From assembly GCA_030756895.1 (NCBI GenBank), contig JAVBIX010000010.1, positions 1-64,000 of the forward strand: a stretch of 64,000 bases of DNA, given 5' to 3'. Origin of the DNA: Synechococcus sp. SP2 MAG (GTDB lineage: Bacteria; Cyanobacteriota; Cyanobacteriia; PCC-6307; Cyanobiaceae). Below, one piece after another: positions 8,751 to 18,512 of the stretch. A program made the translations under genes and the position numbers. Position 1 is the first letter of the stretch, and each line of letters opens with the position of its first letter. The notes beneath the pieces were generated by a model. That model was not told the origin of the DNA. It saw nothing but the letters and a program-made list of their open reading frames with translations, and made no database searches.

Positions 8751-8801
8751 CAACGCCTAGGCGTTGCAGTCGAGCTCCAAATCAGAGGAGTAATTCACTC
8801 C
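8751..8801 (+). promoter_or_regulatory. palindromes in the rne leader
   Basis: The 261-base gap before rne holds no gene. It contains a 16-base perfect palindrome (8751-8766) and a 5-bp hairpin with five-base loop (8787-8791 with 8797-8801). RNase E mRNAs of many bacteria, cyanobacteria included, have long 5' leaders through which the enzyme limits its own synthesis. These elements may serve that purpose or be an operator. No clear -10/-35 pair was found. Confidence 0.4.
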
Positions 8802-8908
8802 GAATGCTTAGACCTAATCGGTCGCTTGAATTCATTCCAACCCCGTGCGACATGCCGGCTGGCTGTTGATCGGGCTCCAGCCCTGACGGGCGTCGTCAGT
8901 CATTGTTT

Positions 8909-10924
8909 ATGCCCCAACAAATTGTTATTGCTGAGCAACTGCGCATTGCCGCAGTTCTCACAGATGAGTGCGTTGATGAATTAATCGTTGCCCAGGGGCG
9001 TTACCAGATCGGTGATGTCTATTTGGGCACTGTTGAAAATGTTCTCCCAGGGATTGATGCTGCTTTCGTCAACATCGGTGAAAGTGAAAAAAATGGCTTC
9101 ATTCATGTCACTGACTTAGGCCCTTTACGCCTTAAAAAAGGTGCCGCCGGAATTACAGAACTGCTGGAACCACGTCAAAAAGTTCTGGTTCAGGTGATGA
9201 AGGAGCCCACGGGGACCAAAGGTCCTCGGTTGACAGGCAATCTGGCGCTGCCAGGTCGTTATCTCGTGCTTCAACCCAGCGGTCAGGGGGTCAATATCTC
9301 CAGGCGCATCGGTTCGGAAGGAGAGCGGAACCGGTTGCGCGCCCTTGGTGTGTTGGTGAAGCCCCCAGGGGCGGGCCTGCTGATTCGTACGGAAGCCGAT
9401 GGAATCAGCGAAGAATTGCTGATTGATGATCTCGAATCGCTTTTACGTCAATGGGAGGCGATCCAAAAAGCTGCCGAGACTGCTTCCCCCCCGGTTCTTC
9501 TCAACCGCGATGAGGATTTCATCCATCGCATTCTTCGCGATCACACCGGTTTGGATTTGGACCGGGTGGTGGTGGAGTCACCCGCTGCTGTGGAACGGGT
9601 GCGTTCTTTCCTCGGAGACGAGGGAAGTCACGTTGTGGTGGAAGCCCATCCCGAGCCTTCTGAGCTGCTCGAGCACTACAAAGTCAATGGGGCTATTCGT
9701 GATGCTCTCAAGCCGAGGGTTGACCTCCCCTCCGGTGGCTACGTGATCATCGAGCCCACCGAGGCCCTCACGGTGATTGATGTGAACTCTGGTTCGTTCA
9801 CTCGCTCGGCGAACGCGAGGGAAACGGTGCTCTGGACCAACTGTGAGGCGGCCATTGAGATCGCGCGGCAGTTGCGTTTGCGCAACATCGGTGGGGTGAT
9901 CATTGTCGACTTCATCGACATGGATTCCCGTCGTGATCAGTTGCAGTTGCTGGAGCACTTCACCGGTGCGATTCGTGATGATGCAGCTCGCCCCCAAATT
10001 GCCCAGCTCACGGAACTCGGTCTTGTTGAGCTGACGCGTAAGCGTCAGGGTCAAAATATTTATGAGTTGTTCGGGCGAGCCTGCCCCAGTTGCGGAGGGC
10101 TTGGCCACGTTGCAGTGCTTCCTGGTAAGGATCTGATGCAGCCCCTCGCCACGGCTACGGGGCTGGTGCGCTCCGCCGCGTCGGCTCGGGCTGAAGTCCC
10201 TCAGGCAGGAGAGGCCTCGAATGCCCGTCGGCGTCGCGGTAGTCGAGGGAAGGTTGTGGCGGCTACTGGTCCTGGCGACAGCGGCGATGCGCCTTTGGAG
10301 GAGGTGGAGATTGCCAGCGATGCGGCTACGTCTGCTGCTACTGAGCCTGCCAGCGTGAGCCGACGTCAGGACCCTGAGCTGGTTGCGGTTCCTATGGATG
10401 AAGACGAAGAGCAGGTCTATGGATGGCTTGGTCTGAATCCAGCCTTGCTGCTAGACACCCAGCCGGAGCTGGACAACCTGATGGTGCGCGTTGTCCGTCC
10501 CGGCGAAGACGCAGAGCAGGTGCTTGAGCAGGCGCGACAGCAAATGTCGGCTAACGCAGGCCGCCGTCGCCGCCGTGGGCCGAGGGGTAATGGACGGAGC
10601 GCGGGCACTGGTTCGGGCCGTTCTGCTGGATCAGCTGGTGGAGACGATTCAGCACCCACGACCGTCGTCACTCCCCTAGAGCCAGACGACCATTCACAGC
10701 CTTTGCTGGTGGAGATCACGCCTTTAATTGAGACCCCACTTCCGGTGATTTCACCTGAGCCTGAAGCGGTTTCAGTTTCTCAACCCCTCTCCGTATCCAT
10801 CTCTGAACCGGTTGCGAGTTCTGAGCCTGAGGTCAGTCCTGATCCTGAGCCTGCTGACACCTCTGAATCGCGGCCCGGTCGTCGTCGTCGTCGCGCGTCT
10901 GCATCAACGTCTGATCACGACTAA
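8909..10924 (+). CDS. rne: ribonuclease E/G
   Basis: A 671-residue endoribonuclease that starts mRNA decay and processes stable RNAs. The order is an S1 RNA-binding domain (about 30-120), a 5' sensor/RNase H-like region, and a DNase I-like catalytic domain containing VIDVNSGSF and IIVDFIDMD with the Mg-binding aspartates. The Zn-link is CPSCGG (Cys392, Cys395). It continues into a low-complexity, Arg/Pro/Ser/Glu-rich tail. Near the C-terminus is a run GRRRRRASA that matches the arginine nonapeptide (RRRRRRSSA) through which cyanobacterial RNase E recruits polynucleotide phosphorylase. ATG at 8909 is used, since TTG at 8903 is weaker. It is followed closely by rnhB. Confidence 0.97.
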   Translation: MPQQIVIAEQLRIAAVLTDECVDELIVAQGRYQIGDVYLGTVENVLPGIDAAFVNIGESEKNGFIHVTDLGPLRLKKGAAGITELLEPRQKVLVQVMKEPTGTKGPRLTGNLALPGRYLVLQPSGQGVNISRRIGSEGERNRLRALGVLVKPPGAGLLIRTEADGISEELLIDDLESLLRQWEAIQKAAETASPPVLLNRDEDFIHRILRDHTGLDLDRVVVESPAAVERVRSFLGDEGSHVVVEAHPEPSELLEHYKVNGAIRDALKPRVDLPSGGYVIIEPTEALTVIDVNSGSFTRSANARETVLWTNCEAAIEIARQLRLRNIGGVIIVDFIDMDSRRDQLQLLEHFTGAIRDDAARPQIAQLTELGLVELTRKRQGQNIYELFGRACPSCGGLGHVAVLPGKDLMQPLATATGLVRSAASARAEVPQAGEASNARRRRGSRGKVVAATGPGDSGDAPLEEVEIASDAATSAATEPASVSRRQDPELVAVPMDEDEEQVYGWLGLNPALLLDTQPELDNLMVRVVRPGEDAEQVLEQARQQMSANAGRRRRRGPRGNGRSAGTGSGRSAGSAGGDDSAPTTVVTPLEPDDHSQPLLVEITPLIETPLPVISPEPEAVSVSQPLSVSISEPVASSEPEVSPDPEPADTSESRPGRRRRRASASTSDHD

Positions 10925-10930
10925 CGAGCG

Positions 10931-11536
10931 GTGTCAGGTCTGATGAATGCCAGCGATGGCCTTGGCATCGCTGGGGTGGATGAAGTGGGGCGTGGCTGCT
11001 TGTTTGGGCCCGTTTTTGCGGCCGCCGTTGTGTTGAGCGATCAAGCGGCACTGCATTTGCAGTCTGCTGGTCTTACTGATAGCAAGGCGTTAACGCCGAG
11101 TCGTCGAGCTGCACTGGTTCCCCTGATTGAGGCTCATGCCCATGCTTGGGGATTGGGTCAAAGCTCTGCGCGGGCGATTGATTACTACGGGATTCGCAGC
11201 GCGACTGAGCAGGCCATGTTGTGTGCTCTTCAGCGCTTGCCCAGCCCGCCTCAGCTGGTCCTCGTGGATGGAGTTCTCCCCTTGCGATTATGGGGGGGTA
11301 GTCAACGCACCATCGTGCGTGGTGATAGCAGCCATGCCGCAATCGCAGCTGCGAGTGTGTTGGCGAAAGAGGCGCGCGACGCTTTGATTCGGCGGCTCTC
11401 TAATCGATTTCCGGGGTACGGGCTTGAGCGACATGCCGGATATGGAACGGCTCAACATCGAGCAGCTCTACTGGCCTCTGGCCCCACTCCCCTGCACCGG
11501 AGCTCGTTCTTGAGGAAGCTATTCGCCACCGGGTAG
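10931..11536 (+). CDS. rnhB: ribonuclease HII
   Basis: RNase HII cuts RNA in RNA-DNA hybrids and removes misincorporated ribonucleotides. At 201 residues it is typical. The catalytic Asp17-Glu18 lie in GVDEVGRG, a further Asp in LVDG, and [13 protein letters not shown] and RHAGYGT are family blocks. The GTG start at 10931 is six bases after the rne stop; ATG at 10943 is an in-frame alternative that still keeps the catalytic motif. It is probably co-transcribed with rne. Its 3' end overlaps the convergent DUF1997 gene by 18 bases. Confidence 0.96.
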   Translation: MSGLMNASDGLGIAGVDEVGRGCLFGPVFAAAVVLSDQAALHLQSAGLTDSKALTPSRRAALVPLIEAHAHAWGLGQSSARAIDYYGIRSATEQAMLCALQRLPSPPQLVLVDGVLPLRLWGGSQRTIVRGDSSHAAIAAASVLAKEARDALIRRLSNRFPGYGLERHAGYGTAQHRAALLASGPTPLHRSSFLRKLFATG

Positions 11537-12094
11537 GGCGGACTCGCTGGCGGGAGGGGTATCTAAATCCTTGGCCCAGGACTGGAAATCAGCCACCAAC
11601 TGACGACCGACCCTGCCTTTGATCGTGAGGAGAATTCCATTAAGGATGGATTCCCCGGTGCTCTCCAACACTCGCTTAGGAATCATGCGTAGCAAGGGCG
11701 GCTGGCTGACTTCAACGCTCAGCGTGGCCTCCCCTTGAAGTCCTCTTGGAGTCGCCTCAAGCAGGGCTTCAAGGCTCAGTTGGAAGTCATCCACTAACCC
11801 CAAACCCTCGAGGTCCGCATCAAGAGCACGGATGCGAAGTTGTCCGCTCACTTCATCGACTTCGAGCGACACCACTGGCTTCACATGCAGTTGGAACACC
11901 TGCAGCGTTGTCACGGTGTAGCGGTAGCGCCCTGGTGCCAAGGCGGTGAGCTGGTTGGAGTCGAGCAGCGCTTTGACAACGCGGTCGTGCTCATGCAAAT
12001 AAGCCCGCAGACGTTCTGACTCATCTGCGATGGGTAGATCGAGATGCTGACTGGCTCGAAAGGCCAGGGGCATGACCGTGTCCTGACGCGGCAT
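11519..12094 (-). CDS. DUF1997 family protein
   Basis: A 191-residue soluble protein matching the cyanobacterial/plastid DUF1997 family, with an SRPBCC-like (START-fold) pattern. It has an initial [13 protein letters not shown] strand, a long alternating beta region (residues 55-140) and a final amphipathic helix (residues 150-180). The function is unknown. It is convergent and overlapping with rnhB, and divergent from pheA with only 31 bases between start codons. Confidence 0.75.
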   Translation of the reverse strand: MPRQDTVMPLAFRASQHLDLPIADESERLRAYLHEHDRVVKALLDSNQLTALAPGRYRYTVTTLQVFQLHVKPVVSLEVDEVSGQLRIRALDADLEGLGLVDDFQLSLEALLEATPRGLQGEATLSVEVSQPPLLRMIPKRVLESTGESILNGILLTIKGRVGRQLVADFQSWAKDLDTPPASESALPGGE

Positions 12095-12125
12095 GATCCT
12101 ATCGATCGATGTGTGTCTTGATCCG

Positions 12126-12965
12126 ATGCCGATGCGTGTTGCTTTTCTCGGGCCGGAGGGGACCTATGGGGAGCGGGCTGCTCGCAGCCTCATGAAACTT
12201 GAGGCCATCGAGAATCCAGAGCTGGTGGCGTGTTCGGGGCTTCGGTCTGTGGTGGAACATGTTGCTGATGGTCGTTGTGAATCGGCCGTGGTGCCTGTGG
12301 AGAACTCCGTTGAGGGTGGGGTCACGGCAATCCTTGACGCTCTCTGGTCTTATTCGAACTTGAGAATTCGTCGCGCTGTCGTTCTACCGATTCGTCATGC
12401 GCTGCTGAGCAGCGGATCTCTCGACGGTATTTCAGAAGTCTTATCCCATCCTCAGGCTCTTGCTCAATGCAGCGGCTGGTTGGCGCGTCATCTCCCGCAG
12501 GCTGTGCAACTTCCAGCCAGCTCCACCGCTGAAGCGGCCAGGATGGTGCGTGGCAGTCACTTCAGAGCAGCCATTGCCGATCGTTCGTTAGCGGGGCAGC
12601 AGGGACTGCAGGAGCTGGCCTATCCAGTGAATGACGTCGCTGGAAACCGCACCCGCTTTTTGTTGCTTCAAAACGGTGAGCTGAGTTGCGAGGGAGATGT
12701 TGCCAGTCTTGCCTTCTCACTGCATCAAAACGCTCCTGGGGCGTTGATCGAGGCCTTGCAAGCAATCGGCGATCTTGGACTCAACATGAGCCGGATTGAA
12801 TCGCGTCCTTCAAAGCGTGAGCTTGGTGAATATGTGTTTTTTGTGGATGTGGAGTTGCCGGGGCAACAGACGGCTGCGTTGCTTGAGCGGCTGACCAAAA
12901 GCCTTCAGCCGCTGTGTGAACACCTTCTCCACTTCGGGGCTTACCCCAGTTCAGTGTTGGAGTGA
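12126..12965 (+). CDS. pheA: prephenate dehydratase
   Basis: Converts prephenate to phenylpyruvate in phenylalanine synthesis. The 279-residue single-function enzyme begins with the family N-terminus VAFLGPEGTYGERAA and has VPVENSVEGGV and the catalytic TRF triad inside NRTRFLLL. It then carries a C-terminal ACT domain with the Phe-binding ESRP motif (IESRPSK), so feedback inhibition by phenylalanine is expected. ATG at 12126 is chosen; ATG at 12132 or 12093 are possible, and the last would overlap the divergent gene's start codon. No chorismate mutase domain is fused to it. Confidence 0.95.
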   Translation: MPMRVAFLGPEGTYGERAARSLMKLEAIENPELVACSGLRSVVEHVADGRCESAVVPVENSVEGGVTAILDALWSYSNLRIRRAVVLPIRHALLSSGSLDGISEVLSHPQALAQCSGWLARHLPQAVQLPASSTAEAARMVRGSHFRAAIADRSLAGQQGLQELAYPVNDVAGNRTRFLLLQNGELSCEGDVASLAFSLHQNAPGALIEALQAIGDLGLNMSRIESRPSKRELGEYVFFVDVELPGQQTAALLERLTKSLQPLCEHLLHFGAYPSSVLE

Positions 12966-12981
12966 TTTAAGGAGTTGGATC

Positions 12982-13926
12982 TCAAGAGTGATCCGTCTTA
13001 AACACTCCAAATTGCATCATCCCTCGGGCAAAAGCCCAGCGCATTAACAGCAGCGTTGGGGTTTCACGAAGGCCCTGCAGGACGGCCTTGGGGCCAAGAC
13101 GGAGAATCGCATTGGGCCTGCGGATTCCTTCAAGGATGGACTCATTCCAAGAGGGCAATGTGGCGTCTGTCCAATCGTCGGTGCTGATCGTTCCGCGACG
13201 ATGAGGGCTGCTTTCAAGGTTTTGGCGAAAGCCTCGGATGCTGGCGAATTCGGGATGCGCCCATTGCGTAAGTAATTGGTGCATCACCCAGCGTTCGCGC
13301 CGATCAAGGGCACCATCAACTGGATCGCGCCGGTTCCAGTCGGCAACGGCCAGACGACCACCAGGTTTCAGGACGCGCAGGAGTTCGTCGGCAAACCGCT
13401 GCTTATCGGGCATATGAGGGCCAGCTTCGACAGTCCATACAGCGTCAAAGCTTTGATCCTCAAGTTGGAGATTGAGGGCATCCATCACTGCGAAGCGACA
13501 GGACAACGTGTCTGCTGTTAAGTGAGTGGCTCTGTTGACCTGAGCGGGGCTGATGCTGATGCCTAATACATCTAAACCGTAGTCACGGGCAAGGATCCTG
13601 GCACTCCCTCCGATACCGCAACCCACGTCCAAGACACGGGATCCTGGCGGTAATTGATCGAATCCACTCCATCGGACCAACTCATGGACGAAGTCGGCCT
13701 TGGCCTGCCTGAAATCTCGAGGCTGAGGTGGGGATCCATAATGCCCGAGATGCACATGCTCACCCCAAAGGGATTCCAATAATTGGTCATCGGTCCAGGC
13801 GTCGTATGCGGCTGCAACGCTCTCACTGGAGTGATAGGCGCGATTGCGACGATTCCAAAGCTGGTAAGCGCAACCCAGGAGCAGTAAACCTGCTGCTGTT
13901 GGTATAAGGATGGTCGGTGAAGGCAT
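12982..13926 (-). CDS. 2-methyl-6-phytyl/solanesyl-1,4-benzoquinol methyltransferase (Sll0418-like)
   Basis: A SAM-dependent methyltransferase closely resembling Synechocystis Sll0418, which methylates MPBQ/MSBQ in tocopherol and plastoquinone synthesis. The 314 residues start with a membrane anchor (about 5-22). They continue with SSESVAAAYDAWT and WGEHVHLGHYG, the SAM-binding VLDVGCGIGGSA, then TVEAGPHMPDK and LKPGGRLAVADWN. Its ATG shares one base with the stop of the upstream LON-domain gene (TAATG), so the two are coupled. Gamma-tocopherol methyltransferase is the closest alternative, but the strings fit Sll0418 better. Confidence 0.88.
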   Translation of the reverse strand: MPSPTILIPTAAGLLLLGCAYQLWNRRNRAYHSSESVAAAYDAWTDDQLLESLWGEHVHLGHYGSPPQPRDFRQAKADFVHELVRWSGFDQLPPGSRVLDVGCGIGGSARILARDYGLDVLGISISPAQVNRATHLTADTLSCRFAVMDALNLQLEDQSFDAVWTVEAGPHMPDKQRFADELLRVLKPGGRLAVADWNRRDPVDGALDRRERWVMHQLLTQWAHPEFASIRGFRQNLESSPHRRGTISTDDWTDATLPSWNESILEGIRRPNAILRLGPKAVLQGLRETPTLLLMRWAFARGMMQFGVFKTDHS

Positions 13927-14588
13927 TAACCGTTGCTCGGATCGGTCTCAGACAGCGTGTCGCGTAAAACGGTGCGAGCAGCAAGCTGACGACGGGTCTC
14001 ATCGAGCATTTCGAATTCCTGCTCTAGGCGCGTGCGTGTGCTGGTGAGCTCTAGGAGGTCTTGTTGTTGATCGGCTACCGGGCCTCCTAGATGCGCTCCT
14101 ATCCAGAAGGAGAGCTCGCGAGGGAGGTCAGGAAGGTCGTCAGGCAGTGAAGATTTGGAGTCGGTCAGTTTGCCCGTGAGTTCAACAACATCTTTCAAGG
14201 CTTGAGTCACTGTGGCCGCTAATGACTCCAATTCGCTTGTGTTGTCGACCGGTTCGTCTTCGATCCAACTAACCATTGCCGAGCGGAAAGGCGTTTCTCT
14301 GGTGACGTTGAGCACTCGAAAGCGCTGTTGCCCCAGGGTGACGATGTTGCTGCGACCATCTTCACCTGTTTGATGCTGAATGATTTCAGCACAGCAGCCA
14401 ACAGCGGCCATCGTTTGTTGATCCGGATCCCAACGCACGATGCCAAAACGTCGATCTGTTTCTAAGACGCTCTGCAACATCATTCGATAGCGAGACTCGA
14501 AGATATGCAGTGGCAGAACGTCACTTGGGAATAGGACCACATCCGGCAGAGGAAACAGAGGGAGTTCTCTGACGGACAGATCAGCCAC
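13926..14588 (-). CDS. LON N-terminal (substrate-binding) domain protein
   Basis: A 220-residue protein consisting of only the substrate-recognition domain of Lon protease. It has LPLFPLPDVVLFPSDVLPLHIFESRYRMM at the start (given here as the family signature region, residues 9-37). There is no ATPase or protease domain. The C-terminal third is helical with many Leu/Glu/Arg. The start is GTG at 14588. It is coupled to the MPBQ methyltransferase. Such stand-alone proteins are common in cyanobacteria and their role is not established. Confidence 0.88.
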   Translation of the reverse strand: MADLSVRELPLFPLPDVVLFPSDVLPLHIFESRYRMMLQSVLETDRRFGIVRWDPDQQTMAAVGCCAEIIQHQTGEDGRSNIVTLGQQRFRVLNVTRETPFRSAMVSWIEDEPVDNTSELESLAATVTQALKDVVELTGKLTDSKSSLPDDLPDLPRELSFWIGAHLGGPVADQQQDLLELTSTRTRLEQEFEMLDETRRQLAARTVLRDTLSETDPSNG

Positions 14589-14645
14589 GCAGGATTTAGG
14601 CGAAGAGCGAAATACTAGGCAGCTGATCGTTGGATGGGGCTCCGA

Positions 14646-14966
14646 TCAGAGCTTGACTTCGATGTCGACTCCACTGGGAAGGTCGAGCTTCATCAGAGCA
14701 TCGATGGTCTTCGCTGTAGGGCTGTAGATATCGATGATGCGGCGATGGGTCCGCGTTTCGAAGTGCTCGCGTGAATCCTTATCCACGTGGGGCGAGCGCA
14801 GAACGCAGTAAATCTTGCGCTTCGTTGGCAATGGAATAGGGCCGATGGCCGTTGCTGCCGTGTTGTCGGCAGTTTCAATGATTTTGTCGCAAGAGAGATC
14901 GAGCATGCGGCGATCAAACGCCTTGAGACGGATGCGGATCTTTTGCTGAGCGATTGCGGTGGACAT
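14646..14966 (-). CDS. rpsJ: 30S ribosomal protein S10
   Basis: S10 (NusE), 106 residues, intact: [45 protein letters not shown] and the [12 protein letters not shown] ending are diagnostic. It contributes to the 30S head and, as NusE, to transcription antitermination. As in other cyanobacteria it follows tuf in the str operon instead of heading the S10 operon. A 154-base spacer with a long hairpin separates it from tuf. Confidence 0.99.
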   Translation of the reverse strand: MSTAIAQQKIRIRLKAFDRRMLDLSCDKIIETADNTAATAIGPIPLPTKRKIYCVLRSPHVDKDSREHFETRTHRRIIDIYSPTAKTIDALMKLDLPSGVDIEVKL

Positions 14967-15063
14967 GGAAGCGCAAGAAAGTCCCTGAAAGAGACTGAGA
15001 GGTTGGATTGTCTAGGTTCGGTCAGGGAGGAACCTCAGAGGTTGAAGCTCTCCCACTCAAGAA

Positions 15064-15105
15064 CTGTAAGGGACGGTCTCACCGCAGTCAGGCTGACCCT
15101 TACAG
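15064..15105 (-). promoter_or_regulatory. long hairpin between tuf and rpsJ
   Basis: A perfect 9-bp inverted repeat (15064-15072 with 15097-15105) encloses 24 bases that can pair further. It starts 16 bases after the tuf stop. It lacks a strong T-run on the minus strand, so it may act as a partial terminator, processing site or stabiliser that sets the ratio of tuf to rpsJ. Confidence 0.45.
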
Positions 15106-15120
15106 GGATTCGAGATTAGA

Positions 15121-16320
15121 TCATTCGATGATCTTGGAGACCACGCCAGCTCCGATGGTGCGACCACCTTCGCGAATTGCGAAGCGCATGCCCAATTCCA
15201 TGGCAACAGGGCAGATCAACTCACCTGTCATCTGGATGTTGTCTCCAGGCATGACCATTTCAACGTTGGTGCCATCTTCCGCGGTGAATGCGGTGATTTG
15301 CCCCGTCACGTCGGTGGTACGGATATAGAACTGCGGGCGGTAGCCAGCAAAGAAAGGCGTGTGGCGACCCCCTTCTTCTTTCTTGAGCACGTAGACCTGG
15401 CCCTCAAACTTGGTGTGAGGGGTGATCGAGCCGGGCTTCACGAGCACCATGCCGCGCTCGATGTCTTCTTTCTGGATGCCGCGAAGTAGGAGCCCCACGT
15501 TGTCGCCGGCCATGCCCTCATCGAGCAATTTGCGGAACATCTCCACACCGGTAACGGTGGTTTTGCGGGGCTCTCTGATGCCTACGACTTCAACTTCTTC
15601 GCCAACTTTGACGATGCCGCGTTCGATACGACCCGTTGCGACGGTGCCACGTCCAGTGATGGAGAACACGTCTTCGATCGCCATCAGGAATGGCTTGTCA
15701 ATTTCACGCTCTGGTTCGGGGATGCTTTCATCCACCGCGGCCATCAATTCTTCAATTTTGGCTTCCCATTCTGCTTCGCCCTCGATGGCTTTAAGGCCAG
15801 AGACTTGAACGACAGGAATGTCATCCCCGGGGAAGTCATAGCTGGACAGCAACTCACGGATTTCCATCTCAACGAGCTCGATGATCTCTTCGTCATCGAC
15901 CATGTCGCACTTATTTAGTGCAACAACCAGGGCGGGAACGCCAACTTGCTTGGCGAGCAGGATGTGCTCCTTGGTTTGAGCCATGGGGCCGTCGGTGGCT
16001 GCACACACGAGGATGGCGCCATCCATCTGAGCAGCACCCGTGATCATGTTTTTCACGTAGTCCGCGTGACCAGGGCAGTCAACGTGGGCGTAGTGGCGCT
16101 TTTCGGTTTCGTACTCAACGTGAGCAGTATTGATGGTGATGCCACGCTCGCGCTCCTCAGGAGCACCGTCAATGTCGGCATAATTTTGAACCTCGGCCAT
16201 CCCTTTCTTGGCGAGCACGTTTGTGATCGCGGCGGTGAGGGTGGTTTTGCCGTGGTCAACGTGGCCGATGGTGCCGATGTTGACGTGGGGCTTGTTCCTT
16301 TCGAACTTCTCGCGAGCCAT
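15121..16320 (-). CDS. tuf: elongation factor Tu
   Basis: EF-Tu, 399 residues, delivers aminoacyl-tRNA to the ribosome. It has [10 protein letters not shown] (G1), DCPGHADY (G3) and NKCD (G4). Beta-barrel domains 2 and 3 follow and end in [13 protein letters not shown]. It lies 41 bases after fusA in the str operon. Only this copy is in the window. Confidence 0.99.
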   Translation of the reverse strand: MAREKFERNKPHVNIGTIGHVDHGKTTLTAAITNVLAKKGMAEVQNYADIDGAPEERERGITINTAHVEYETEKRHYAHVDCPGHADYVKNMITGAAQMDGAILVCAATDGPMAQTKEHILLAKQVGVPALVVALNKCDMVDDEEIIELVEMEIRELLSSYDFPGDDIPVVQVSGLKAIEGEAEWEAKIEELMAAVDESIPEPEREIDKPFLMAIEDVFSITGRGTVATGRIERGIVKVGEEVEVVGIREPRKTTVTGVEMFRKLLDEGMAGDNVGLLLRGIQKEDIERGMVLVKPGSITPHTKFEGQVYVLKKEEGGRHTPFFAGYRPQFYIRTTDVTGQITAFTAEDGTNVEMVMPGDNIQMTGELICPVAMELGMRFAIREGGRTIGAGVVSKIIE

Positions 16321-16361
16321 TTTGGTAAAGAATCTAGGGGTGAATTAAGGGAGTGTAGAGA

Positions 16362-18437
16362 TCAGGAATTGCCCTGATTCTTGGAGATGATGGCCTCGGC
16401 CACATTGCGAGGAACATCCTCGTAGTGACTGAACTCCATCGAGAAAATACCCCGACCCTGGGTCATGGATCGGAGTTCGGTGGCATAGCCGAACATCTCG
16501 GCCAAGGGCACCTTGGAAGAGACTTTAGACGTTCCGTCGTCGACGGACTGGCCCTCTACCTGTCCTCTGCGGGAAGACAGGTCGCCGATGACCGAACCGA
16601 GGAAATCCTCGGGGACTTCGACTTCGACCTTCATCATCGGCTCAAGAAGCACAGGATTGCACTTCTTGACCGCATCCTTGAAGGCCATGGAGCCAGCGAT
16701 TTTAAATGCCATCTCCGACGAGTCAACATCGTGGTAGGACCCATCGACAATCGTGCATTTGACATCGATCAGGGGATAACCAGCAATCACGCCTGACTCG
16801 CAGGTCTCCTTCATGCCTTGCTCTGCTGGCTTGATGTATTCCTTAGGAACGGTGCCACCAACAACTTTATTGATGAATTCAAAACCTGATTCAGGTTCGC
16901 CAGGTTCCATCTCGATTACCACGTGGCCGTATTGGCCCTTACCACCGGTCTGCCTGGAGAACTTGCCTTCTCCTTTAGATGAACCACGAATGGTTTCTCT
17001 GTAGGAGACCTGAGGAGCACCGATATTGGCTTCCACTTTGAATTCGCGCAGCATGCGATCCACCAGGATTTCGAGGTGGAGTTCCCCCATGCCTGCAATC
17101 ACGGTTTGTCCCGTTTCCTGATCGGTACGAACGCGGAAGGTGGGGTCTTCTTCGGCCAAAGACACCAGGGCTTTGGAGAGTTTCTCCATATCGCCTTTGG
17201 TCTTGGGCTCTACCGCAACTGAGATGACAGGCTCAGGTACAAACAGAGTTTCCAGCACAATCGGATCGTCTGTTGAGCAGAGGGTGTCTCCGGTAGTTGT
17301 GTTCTTGAGACCAAGAACGGCTCCAAGATCTCCAGCACGCAACGCATCCACTTCTTCGCGATCGTCTGCTTTCAGCACAACGAGGCGAGAAATACGTTCT
17401 TTGGTGTCTTTGGTGGAATTCAAGACATAACTTCCTTTTTCAAGGACGCCTGAATACATACGAACAAAGGTGAGTTTTCCGTAAGGATCAGCCATCACCT
17501 TGAAGGCCAGAGCACTGAAGGGCGCACTGTCGTCGGATGGACGAACAGCTTCTTTACCGTTTGGAAGAAGACCTTGAATTGGAGGAACATCAATCGGCGC
17601 TGGAAGGTAATCAACAACCGCGTCGAGAACGAGTTGAACACCCTTGTTTTTAAAGGCTGAGCCACAGAGCACAGGAACCAATTTGTGCTTAAGCACACCA
17701 GTACGGATGCCTCGCTTCAAATCGGTAGTTGAAAGTTCGCCTGATTCCAGAAACTTTTCGATGAGATCTTCGTCAGTTTCGGCTATAGTTTCCATCAAAG
17801 TATTTCGCCACTTATCAACCTCGTCTTTCATGTTTGCCGGAACATCAGTGATCTCGATGTCTTGGCCTAAGTCATCTTTATAGATATTCGCTTTATTCTC
17901 AACAAGATCGATAATTCCACTCAGTTCGCCTTCGGCCCCAATCGGAAGCTGAATAGGTACAGCATTGGCTTTGAGGCGATCCTTGATTTGGCCGAAAACC
18001 TTCAAGAAGTCGGCGCCAGTCCGATCCATCTTGTTGACAAACACCATCCGTGGCACGGAATAACGATCGGCCTGGCGCCACACGGTTTCTGATTGCGGTT
18101 GCACCCCACCTACAGCGCAAAAAACTGCGATTACGCCATCGAGAACGCGCATGGAGCGTTCAACTTCGATCGTGAAATCAACGTGACCAGGAGTATCAAT
18201 GATGTTGATCCGGTGGTCATTCCAACTTGTGGAAATCGCAGCGGCAGTAATCGTGATTCCACGCTCACGTTCTTGGGCCATCCAGTCGGTTACGGCTGCA
18301 CCGTCATGCACCTCACCAATCTTGTGAACCACACCGGAGTAGAACAGGATTCTCTCAGTGGTGGTTGTTTTACCAGCGTCAATATGGGCTGCAATACCAA
18401 TATTTCTGACGCGTTCCAGGGGAAAGTCGCGTGCCAC
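16362..18437 (-). CDS. fusA: elongation factor G
   Basis: EF-G, 691 residues, the translocase of protein synthesis. G-domain motifs [23 protein letters not shown] and NKMD are present, as are the later domains through [15 protein letters not shown]. The start codon is GTG, supported by GGAG six bases upstream. A stem-loop at 18482-18506 lies between rpsG and this gene. Confidence 0.99.
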   Translation of the reverse strand: MARDFPLERVRNIGIAAHIDAGKTTTTERILFYSGVVHKIGEVHDGAAVTDWMAQERERGITITAAAISTSWNDHRINIIDTPGHVDFTIEVERSMRVLDGVIAVFCAVGGVQPQSETVWRQADRYSVPRMVFVNKMDRTGADFLKVFGQIKDRLKANAVPIQLPIGAEGELSGIIDLVENKANIYKDDLGQDIEITDVPANMKDEVDKWRNTLMETIAETDEDLIEKFLESGELSTTDLKRGIRTGVLKHKLVPVLCGSAFKNKGVQLVLDAVVDYLPAPIDVPPIQGLLPNGKEAVRPSDDSAPFSALAFKVMADPYGKLTFVRMYSGVLEKGSYVLNSTKDTKERISRLVVLKADDREEVDALRAGDLGAVLGLKNTTTGDTLCSTDDPIVLETLFVPEPVISVAVEPKTKGDMEKLSKALVSLAEEDPTFRVRTDQETGQTVIAGMGELHLEILVDRMLREFKVEANIGAPQVSYRETIRGSSKGEGKFSRQTGGKGQYGHVVIEMEPGEPESGFEFINKVVGGTVPKEYIKPAEQGMKETCESGVIAGYPLIDVKCTIVDGSYHDVDSSEMAFKIAGSMAFKDAVKKCNPVLLEPMMKVEVEVPEDFLGSVIGDLSSRRGQVEGQSVDDGTSKVSSKVPLAEMFGYATELRSMTQGRGIFSMEFSHYEDVPRNVAEAIISKNQGNS

Positions 18438-18481
18438 AGGATACTCCGGGGGGGCGTTAAAAGGCGAATGTGACTCTACAT

Positions 18482-18506
18482 GTCAACCTGGTTAAATCAG
18501 GTTGAC
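18482..18506 (-). promoter_or_regulatory. stem-loop between rpsG and fusA
   Basis: A perfect 9-bp inverted repeat (18482-18490 with 18498-18506, seven-base loop) sits seven bases after the rpsG stop in the 75-base spacer before fusA. There is no T-run, so simple termination is unlikely. It could be a protein-binding site for autogenous control of the str operon or an mRNA processing site. Confidence 0.45.
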
Positions 18507-18512
18507 TGAAGA

